Below are positions 58,757-64,000 of a stretch of DNA of 64,000 bases, piece by piece; position 1 is the first letter of the stretch; each line of letters begins with the position of its first letter. The notes below the pieces were generated by a model that worked only from the letters and a program-made list of their open reading frames with translations, was not told the DNA's origin and did no database searches. The stretch spans positions 46,482 through 110,481 of the forward strand of contig NZ_BAABJQ010000031.1 in assembly GCF_039543385.1 (NCBI RefSeq), given 5' to 3'. The position numbers and the translations under genes are program-made. Source of the stretch: Rugosimonospora acidiphila (GTDB lineage Bacteria; Actinomycetota; Actinomycetes; Mycobacteriales; Micromonosporaceae).

Positions 58757-60046
58757 TTACAGCTTCTGGTACTCCTGCTTGAGCAGGTCGTTCGCCGAAT
58801 CGAGAGACAGCGGCGCGTGCTGGTTGGTCACAACCACCATCACGACGTCACCGTTGAGCCCGATCTCGAGCGCCTGGACGAACCCTTGGTCGTCCTTGTC
58901 CGGGGTGGCGAACGACTTCGCGTCCGGAACTCCCGCCACGTCGGCCTTGTTGGCGGCGTCGTACGCGCTGCTCGTCCCGTCGATGTCCTCGTCGAAGAAG
59001 CCCTTGGCGTCGGTGGACGAACCGAACTGGTAGAGCCGGATGTCGACGGAGGAGTCGTCGGAGTTCACCCAGCAACGGGCCGCCCCGGTCTTGAACCCGA
59101 ACTTCTGCAGCTCGGACTTGCGGGCGTCGGCGTTGTCGCTGAGCTGCGCGGCCTGGTCGAGGCTCAGGACCTCGTTGGTGCCCTCTTCGTCCTCGCATTT
59201 CTGCGCGGCCGACGGCATCGTGACCAGGTAGTCGCGCAGGTCGCCGGAGTGCGTCGCACCACCGGCCTTCGAGGTGCCGCCGTGGCCGTGGCTGAACGCG
59301 AAGGCGGCGCCGATGCCACCGCCCACTACCACCACCACCAGCGCGGCGACGATCCCGACGATGAGACCGGTCCGGTTGCTCTTGGGTGGCTGCGCCGGGT
59401 AGCCCGGGTATCCGGGGTAGCCCTGCGGGGCACCCGGGTAGCCCGGCTGCTGGCCCGGGTACGACGGCTGCGCCCCCGGGTACCCCTGCGGCGCGCCGGG
59501 GTAGCCCGGCTGCTGACCCAGGTAACCGCCCTGCGCCGGATCCGCATAGCCAGGCTGCTGACCCGGATAGCCGCCCTGCGCCGGATCCGCATAGCCAGGC
59601 TGCTGACCCGGGTAACCGCCCTGCGCCGGATCCGCATAGCCAGGCTGCTGACCCGGATAGCCGCCCTGCGCCGGATCCGCATAGCCAGGCTGCTGACCCG
59701 GATAGCCGCCCTGCGCCGGATCCGCATAGCCAGGCTGCTGACCCGGGTAACCGGCCTGCGCCGGATCCGCGTAGCCCGGCTGCTGCCCGGCGTAGCTCGG
59801 TCCGGGCGAGTAGGGCTGCGCCGAGTAGGGCTGCGACTGGACCGGCGCCCCGGAGAACGGCTGCGACGGATACGGCTGACCGGCCGGGACACCGGCGGCC
59901 GGTGGGTATCCGCCGGCGGGCTGCTGGTTCGGGTCCTGGTAGGTCGGGTCTGGATACGTCGGGGCCGCGCTGGGCTGATAGGGATCTACGGGCTGCTGTT
60001 GCCCAGGATCATTCGTCGGGCCATAGGAGTACGGGGGCTGCGACAC
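58757..60046 (-). CDS. Membrane protein with a repetitive Pro/Gln/Gly/Tyr tail and an extracytoplasmic domain
   Basis: A 429-residue protein. Residues 1-225 are Pro/Gln/Tyr/Gly-rich, with a 15-residue unit of the type QPGYADPAQGGYPGQ repeated six or seven times. One membrane helix (GLIVGIVAALVVVVVGGGIGAA, about 232-254) follows. The rest is an outer domain with two Cys (QKCEDEE and ARCWVN) that may form a disulfide. Such tails occur on actinobacterial membrane proteins and are cytosolic here if the helix is type II. GTG 60046 is chosen because a promoter-like sequence ends just before it. TTG 60061 is less likely. Function unknown. Confidence 0.8.
   Translation of the reverse strand: MSQPPYSYGPTNDPGQQQPVDPYQPSAAPTYPDPTYQDPNQQPAGGYPPAAGVPAGQPYPSQPFSGAPVQSQPYSAQPYSPGPSYAGQQPGYADPAQAGYPGQQPGYADPAQGGYPGQQPGYADPAQGGYPGQQPGYADPAQGGYPGQQPGYADPAQGGYPGQQPGYADPAQGGYLGQQPGYPGAPQGYPGAQPSYPGQQPGYPGAPQGYPGYPGYPAQPPKSNRTGLIVGIVAALVVVVVGGGIGAAFAFSHGHGGTSKAGGATHSGDLRDYLVTMPSAAQKCEDEEGTNEVLSLDQAAQLSDNADARKSELQKFGFKTGAARCWVNSDDSSVDIRLYQFGSSTDAKGFFDEDIDGTSSAYDAANKADVAGVPDAKSFATPDKDDQGFVQALEIGLNGDVVMVVVTNQHAPLSLDSANDLLKQEYQKL
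59500..59790 (-). repeat. 45-bp tandem repeats in a coding sequence
   Basis: The 45-bp unit containing ctgcgccggatccgcatagc recurs with near identity at 59531, 59576, 59621, 59666, 59711 and 59756. The period is 15 codons and the array keeps the frame. Copies differ at only a few positions, which points to recent expansion or gene conversion. Confidence 0.92.
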
Positions 60047-60053
60047 GGGCGCT

Positions 60054-60083
60054 ATTGTCAATCGATTCGACGCTGAGGTACAA
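60054..60083 (-). promoter_or_regulatory. Candidate promoter for the repeat-protein gene
   Basis: On the minus strand TTGTAC (60083-60078), an 18-base spacer and GACAAT (60059-60054) resemble -35 and -10 boxes. The -10 ends seven bases before GTG 60046, and there is no ribosome site. A leaderless mRNA is plausible. Confidence 0.45.
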
Positions 60084-60102
60084 CCGGTGAACTGGTCACA
60101 TG

Positions 60103-61758
60103 TTAGACACGTCGACCGACGGTGAGTACCGGCTTACTCGTCTCCGCGAAGAAATCGTTGCCCTTGTCGTCGACGACGATAAATGCGGGGAAGTCGACGA
60201 CGTCAATCTTCCAGATCGCTTCCATGCCGAGTTCCGGATACTCCAGCACCTCGACGTGGGTGATGCAGTCCTGGGCGAGCCGGGCCGCCGGGCCGCCGAT
60301 CGAGCCGAGATAAAAGCCGCCGTGTTCCTGACAGGCGCGAGTGACCTGCGCGGACCTGTTGCCCTTGGCCAGCATGACCAGGGAGCCACCGGCCGCCTGG
60401 AACTTCTCCACGTAGGAGTCCATCCGGCCGGCGGTGGTCGGGCCGAAGCTGCCGCTGGCGTACCCGTCGGGGGTCTTCGCCGGCCCGGCGTAGTACACCG
60501 CGTGGTCGCGCAGGTAGTCCGGCATGGGCTCGCCCGCGTCCAGCCGCTCGGCGATTTTCGCGTGAGCGATGTCACGCGCCACGACCAGCGAACCGGTCAG
60601 TGAAAGCCGGGTCTTGACCGGATACCGGGACAGCTCTTCGCGGATCTCGCTCATCGGCCGATTCAGATCCACCTTGACGACCGGCCCCTGGTCGAGCTCG
60701 ACGTCCGGCAGGAACCGGGCCGGGTCGGTCTCCAACTGCTCGAGGAAGACTCCCTCGGGCGTGATGCGGGCCAGCGCCTGCCGGTCCGCCGAGCAGGACA
60801 CCGCTATCGCGACCGGGCAGGACGCCCCGTGCCGGGGCAGCCGGACGACCCGCACGTCGTGGCAGAAGTACCGGCCGCCGAACTGGGCGCCGATGCCGAA
60901 CTGCCGGGTCAGCTCCAGCACCTGCGCCTCCAGCTCCAGGTCCCGGAAGCCGTGCGCGCTCATCGAGCCCTCGGTGGGCAGGTTGTCCAGGTACTTGGCC
61001 GAGGCGTACTTGGCCGTCTTGAGCGCGAACTCGGCGCTGGTGCCGCCGATCACGATGGCCAGGTGGTACGGCGGGCAGGCCGCGGTACCGATCAGGCGCA
61101 ACTTCTCCTCCAGGAACTGCATCATCCGCGTGGGGTTCAGCAGCGCCCTGGTCTCCTGGTAGAGGTACGACTTGTTGGCCGAGCCGCCGCCCTTGGCCAT
61201 GAACAGGAACTCGTAGCTGTCCGGATGCGCGTCGCCTGCGTAGATCTCGACCTGTGCGGGCAGGTTCGATCCGGTGTTCTTCTCGTCCCACATGGTCAGC
61301 GGGGCCAGCTGCGAGTACCGGAGGTTCAGCCGGGTGTACGCGTCGAACACGCCCCGGGCGATGGCCTCCTCGTCGGTGCCGTCGGTCAGCACGTACCGGC
61401 CACGCTTGCCCATCACGATCGCCGTGCCGGTGTCCTGGCACATCGGCAGCACCCCGCCGGCCGCGATGTTCGCGTTGCGTAGCAGGTCCAGCGCCACGTA
61501 CCGGTCGTTCGGCGACGCGGCCGGATCGTCGAGGATCGACCGGAGCTGGGTCAGGTGAGCCGGGCGCAGGAAGTGCGCGATGTCGTGCATGGCCGTGTCG
61601 GTCAACAGGGTCAGCGCCTCGGGCGCCACGGTGAGGAATCGCCTCCCGCCCGGCCCGTCGACCACCTCGACGCCCTCGGTGGTCAGCAGGCGGTACTCGG
61701 TCTTGTCTTCACCCAGCGGCAGCAGCGGCGCATACACGAATTCCGGCACGGTGGCCAA
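60103..61758 (-). CDS. fumA: Fumarate hydratase class I (iron-sulfur)
   Basis: A 551-residue single-chain class I fumarase, an oxygen-sensitive [4Fe-4S] enzyme hydrating fumarate to malate. The N-terminal alpha part contains LPMCQDTGTAIVMGKRG and the region of AACPPYHLAIVIGG. AVSCSADRQ supplies another cysteine, so three candidate cluster ligands are visible. The beta part carries RMDSYVEKFQAAGGSLVMLAKGNRS and GGPAARLAQDCI. Length fits fused alpha-beta FumA/FumB. The presence of both fumarase classes suggests a division of labour by oxygen or iron status. ATG/GTG 61758 is the longest supported start. Confidence 0.94.
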   Translation of the reverse strand: MATVPEFVYAPLLPLGEDKTEYRLLTTEGVEVVDGPGGRRFLTVAPEALTLLTDTAMHDIAHFLRPAHLTQLRSILDDPAASPNDRYVALDLLRNANIAAGGVLPMCQDTGTAIVMGKRGRYVLTDGTDEEAIARGVFDAYTRLNLRYSQLAPLTMWDEKNTGSNLPAQVEIYAGDAHPDSYEFLFMAKGGGSANKSYLYQETRALLNPTRMMQFLEEKLRLIGTAACPPYHLAIVIGGTSAEFALKTAKYASAKYLDNLPTEGSMSAHGFRDLELEAQVLELTRQFGIGAQFGGRYFCHDVRVVRLPRHGASCPVAIAVSCSADRQALARITPEGVFLEQLETDPARFLPDVELDQGPVVKVDLNRPMSEIREELSRYPVKTRLSLTGSLVVARDIAHAKIAERLDAGEPMPDYLRDHAVYYAGPAKTPDGYASGSFGPTTAGRMDSYVEKFQAAGGSLVMLAKGNRSAQVTRACQEHGGFYLGSIGGPAARLAQDCITHVEVLEYPELGMEAIWKIDVVDFPAFIVVDDKGNDFFAETSKPVLTVGRRV

Positions 61759-61806
61759 TCTACTCGCGGGTCACTCGGGCGGATCGGGCGATCCCGCGGC
61801 CGGCGC

Positions 61807-63147
61807 TCAGCGGGTGGAGCTGCCGTAGGTGACCAGTCCGACCCGCAGCCCGATGTGGATGACCAGCCCGTTCTGGGCGTACCCGAGGAGCGTCGCCCCG
61901 CTCTTCACATCGATCAGCGTGCCGCCCGAACTCGACAGCGCGACGAGGGTGCCCTGTCCCGCGTCGGTGAACAACGCCACACCGGAGGCGAAGTCGACCT
62001 TGATCGACTTGTCGCAATCCCGGGTCCACAGGCTCGCCCCGCCACTCAGGGACACCGCCCGGACTGCCTTGCCGTCGGCCGTGCGCACCAGCGCCACCCG
62101 TCCGTCGGTGGCCACCGTGGTGTCACCGGCGGCGAGCTTGTACACCGGGGCGCCGGTGGTCGAACTCAGCAGCACCTCGCGGTTGTCCGGGCCGACGGCC
62201 TCCAGCAGGCCGCCCCCGCCCAACGGGTCCTCGCGCTGCTCGCAGGCCACCCCCGAGGAGGTCTTCAGGTCGTACCCGCTGCGCTGCCAGACCTGCCGGT
62301 CGCCGTCCGGGTCCCGCCCCTGGACGGTGTACCGGCAACTGCCGTCGCGCAGCACGGCGGTGCTCTCCACCACCCGGTTGCCGGCCACCACCATCCGGGT
62401 GTCCTTGGTCGGCTCGTAGGTGTGCAGGCGCCGGCCGCTGGCGGACGCCACCACCTGGATCTGGCTGTCGATCGGGAAGCCGAGCAGGGGCGGGGCCGGC
62501 TGCGGCGGCTGGATCGTGCCGTCGAACGGCCGGGGGCTGGACAGCGCGGTGTTCGCCCCGGCCAGCCGCTGGGCCCTGCCCGCGAGCCGGGTCTTCCAGC
62601 GCGCCGCGCCGGTGGCCGGCGACCGCGCGGTCAGGTCACAGGAGTTGTCGGCCGGACAGGTCAGGTCGAGGATCAGATCGGTGTAGGTCCACACCGCGAT
62701 GGCCGATGAGTTGGTCCATTCGACGGCGCCGGTGTCGGCGGCGACCGCGTCGTACCCGTGCTTGCGGCCGGTGTGGCCGAGGATCACGATGTTGTCGCCG
62801 GAGCCACCGACGCCCGCCCAGGCCGCGTTCCGATGCCAGATCTTTTCGCCGTTGGACATCCGGTGCGCCTCGACGCCGCCGTCCGAGATCACCACTACGG
62901 CGCCGTCGCCGGCCACGGCCACCTCGGGCTGGTCACCGACGCTGGTCTGCCAGGTCGGCTTCGGCTTGCTCAGCGCGGTCAGAGAGGACGACAGCTTGGT
63001 GAACCAGTTGCCGGTGTCGGGCAGCACCTTCCAGCCGGTGACCAGCGAGTAGACGACGACCAGCCCGACGATCCCGAGCAGGGCGAGGAAACCCACGAAA
63101 CCCCTGACGCCCCGGCCCTTCGCCACCCGCACACCGTAGCCGCGCAC
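61807..63147 (-). CDS. Membrane-anchored PQQ-like beta-propeller protein
   Basis: A protein of up to 446 residues. One N-terminal helix (FVGFLALLGIVGLVVVYSLV, about residues 17-36) anchors an outer domain with repeated propeller blades of the type EVAVAGDGAVVVISDGGVEAHRMSNGEKIWH. Cys pairs (TCPADNSC, GSCRY/VACEQ) suggest disulfides. PQQ-like quinoprotein folds without catalytic residues often act as scaffolds. No PQQ-binding or metal motif is seen. Starts at 63147 or 63126 are both possible; neither has a clear ribosome site. Function unknown. Confidence 0.78.
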   Translation of the reverse strand: MRGYGVRVAKGRGVRGFVGFLALLGIVGLVVVYSLVTGWKVLPDTGNWFTKLSSSLTALSKPKPTWQTSVGDQPEVAVAGDGAVVVISDGGVEAHRMSNGEKIWHRNAAWAGVGGSGDNIVILGHTGRKHGYDAVAADTGAVEWTNSSAIAVWTYTDLILDLTCPADNSCDLTARSPATGAARWKTRLAGRAQRLAGANTALSSPRPFDGTIQPPQPAPPLLGFPIDSQIQVVASASGRRLHTYEPTKDTRMVVAGNRVVESTAVLRDGSCRYTVQGRDPDGDRQVWQRSGYDLKTSSGVACEQREDPLGGGGLLEAVGPDNREVLLSSTTGAPVYKLAAGDTTVATDGRVALVRTADGKAVRAVSLSGGASLWTRDCDKSIKVDFASGVALFTDAGQGTLVALSSSGGTLIDVKSGATLLGYAQNGLVIHIGLRVGLVTYGSSTR

Positions 63148-63198
63148 CGGGAGGCCCCGGCGTACCCGATCAAGGCCGTGTCGCCCCGGTATGCGGCT

Positions 63199-63702
63199 TT
63201 AGCCGGGGCTCAACCGACCCCCGGCGGCGGCGTGTACCAGCGGGAGCGTGCGGTACGGGATCTGCTCGGCCAACGCGATGATCGTCGCGGCCCGGACGAT
63301 GCCGTGGTACGACACCACCTGGTCGATCACCCGCTGCAGGTCCGCGTTGGACCTGGCCACTATCCGGCACAGCAGGTCGCCCGAGCCGGTGATGGTGTGC
63401 ACCTCCAGCACCTCGGGGATGGTGCCCAGGTGCGTGGAGACCGGATCGTGGCCCCGGCTCTGGGAGATCTCCAGGGTGACGAACGCGGTCACCCCGTACC
63501 CGAGGGCGGCCGGCACGACGTCCGGGCCGAAGCCGCGGATCACGCCGCGGCCGGTCAGCTTGTCGAGCCTGGCCTGTACCGTCCCCCGGGCCACCCGCAG
63601 CCGGCGGGCGCACTCCAGCACCCCGATGCGGGGCTCCTCGGCGAGCAGCGCGATCAGTTGGGCGTCCAGCCGGTCGATCGGCGAGGGTGGGCCACCGGTC
63701 AC
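63199..63702 (-). CDS. Lrp/AsnC-family transcriptional regulator
   Basis: A 167-residue regulator. Residues about 8-60 form the AsnC-type helix-turn-helix (IDRLDAQLIALLAEEPRIGVLECARRLRVARGTVQARLDKLTGRGVI). Residues about 70-150 form the RAM ligand-binding domain (GYGVTAFVTLEIS, VLEVHTITGSGDLLCRIVARS). These proteins sense amino acids or small metabolites and form octamers or dimers. ATG/GTG 63702 is the start. It lies between a beta-propeller gene and dps, and its target cannot be inferred from this order. Confidence 0.92.
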   Translation of the reverse strand: MTGGPPSPIDRLDAQLIALLAEEPRIGVLECARRLRVARGTVQARLDKLTGRGVIRGFGPDVVPAALGYGVTAFVTLEISQSRGHDPVSTHLGTIPEVLEVHTITGSGDLLCRIVARSNADLQRVIDQVVSYHGIVRAATIIALAEQIPYRTLPLVHAAAGGRLSPG

Positions 63703-63796
63703 CGCCGCACCCCGCGTGCCCGGGTCGGGCCCGACGCGCCCCCCGCCGGCCCGACCGCCCGCCCGGCGGTGTCGCCGGGCGGGCCGCCGGAACGGG

Positions 63797-64000
63797 TCAG
63801 TCGACCTTCTGCGCGGCGAACATCCAGTGCTGCTGCTCCAGCGTGCGCAGCACGCCGATGAGGAGGTCCTGACTCGCCGGGTCCAGCTCGTCGGTGTGCT
63901 CGACCCGCTTGCGCACCGAGCCGCACACGTCGGCCAGCGCCTCGGTGATCAGCGCTACCACCTCGTCGTCGACCACCTGGCCGGCCGGGAACTCCGGCAG
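63797..64000 (-). CDS. dps: Dps-family ferritin-like protein, C-terminal end only
   Basis: The last 67 codons and stop of a DNA-protecting ferritin-like protein. The gene continues past the window edge. Visible residues (EFPAGQVVDDEVVALITEALADVCGSV, then EHTDELDPASQDLLIGVL and EQQHWMFAAQ) match the final helices of Dps, with the Asp/Glu-His pattern typical of the ferroxidase interface region. Dps stores iron and shields DNA under starvation and oxidative stress. The frame is in phase at base 64000. Nothing can be said about start or promoter. Confidence 0.85.
   Translation of the reverse strand: MPEFPAGQVVDDEVVALITEALADVCGSVRKRVEHTDELDPASQDLLIGVLRTLEQQHWMFAAQKVD

Noticed and set aside
59500..59790. 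Regular repeats that could suggest a CRISPR array
   Set aside because: The 45-bp units are contiguous with no unique spacers, are in frame and code for a repeated peptide. No cas gene is nearby.

Overview
The window is very GC-rich, almost fully coding DNA from an actinobacterium. Many starts are GTG, stop/start overlaps are common, and lineage-typical families recur: MqnB/MqnD of the futalosine menaquinone route, a bacterial XPB helicase with its partner gene, a Cdc48-like AAA protein, DUF3263, DUF4032, MsiK, and a DMDF-tailed GroEL under CIRCE control. The set fits Micromonosporaceae or a close relative. The genus cannot be read from the sequence alone.

Layout. 0-6 kb: the end of a repeat-bearing protein, mqnB-mqnD, a cold-shock-domain protein, a HAD phosphatase and a small conserved protein. 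3.6-8.1 kb: a helicase-associated WYL-like protein followed by XPB helicase. 8.1-15.2 kb: a lipoprotein, glpD, a membrane subtilase with a collagen-like tail, an M19 dipeptidase and a small acidic protein. 15.3-18.6 kb: groEL with two tandem CIRCE operators, a frameshifted cspA and a GNAT acetyltransferase. 18.7-22.5 kb: paaN, an MFS exporter and a divergent ArsR-type regulator. 22.9-28.1 kb: thrC behind a SAM riboswitch, then an ABC permease and an unusual protein joining an extracellular alpha/beta hydrolase to an ABC ATPase. 28.2-31 kb: the Cdc48-like ATPase and a DUF3263 protein. 31.2-36.8 kb: a DeoR regulator divergent from a tightly overlapping five-gene amino-sugar operon (SIS, ROK kinase, deacetylase, PfkB kinase, class II aldolase), which suggests N-acetylgalactosamine catabolism. 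36.9-42 kb: a PAP2 phosphatase, a secreted trypsin-like protein, DUF4032 and a CASTOR/POLLUX-like channel. 42.2-46.4 kb: a LacI regulator with a perfect palindromic operator, divergent from a three-gene operon (Gfo/Idh oxidoreductase, DUF993 aldolase-like protein, sugar isomerase-like TIM barrel) of unknown substrate. 47.4-48.9 kb: a decayed integrative element, with a broken tyrosine integrase abutting tRNA-Thr(UGU). 49-53.8 kb: MsiK and a sugar ABC transporter. 53.8-64 kb: rlmB, cysS, a regulator fragment, a YbjQ-family protein, class II and class I fumarases around a protein with 45-bp repeats, a membrane-anchored beta-propeller, an Lrp regulator and a truncated dps.

The strongest items for a second look are these: the SAM riboswitch placed on threonine synthase with its P1 helix against the Shine-Dalgarno sequence; the hydrolase-ABC fusion; the collagen-tailed polytopic subtilase; the Cdc48-like protein whose first ATPase domain has lost its Walker B and arginine-finger residues; and the DUF993 operon. 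Three single-base losses at G/C runs (cspA and two in the integrase) may be real mutations or assembly errors. Several genes lack a Shine-Dalgarno sequence but have a TANNNT hexamer 6-9 bases before the start codon, so they may be read from leaderless mRNAs.
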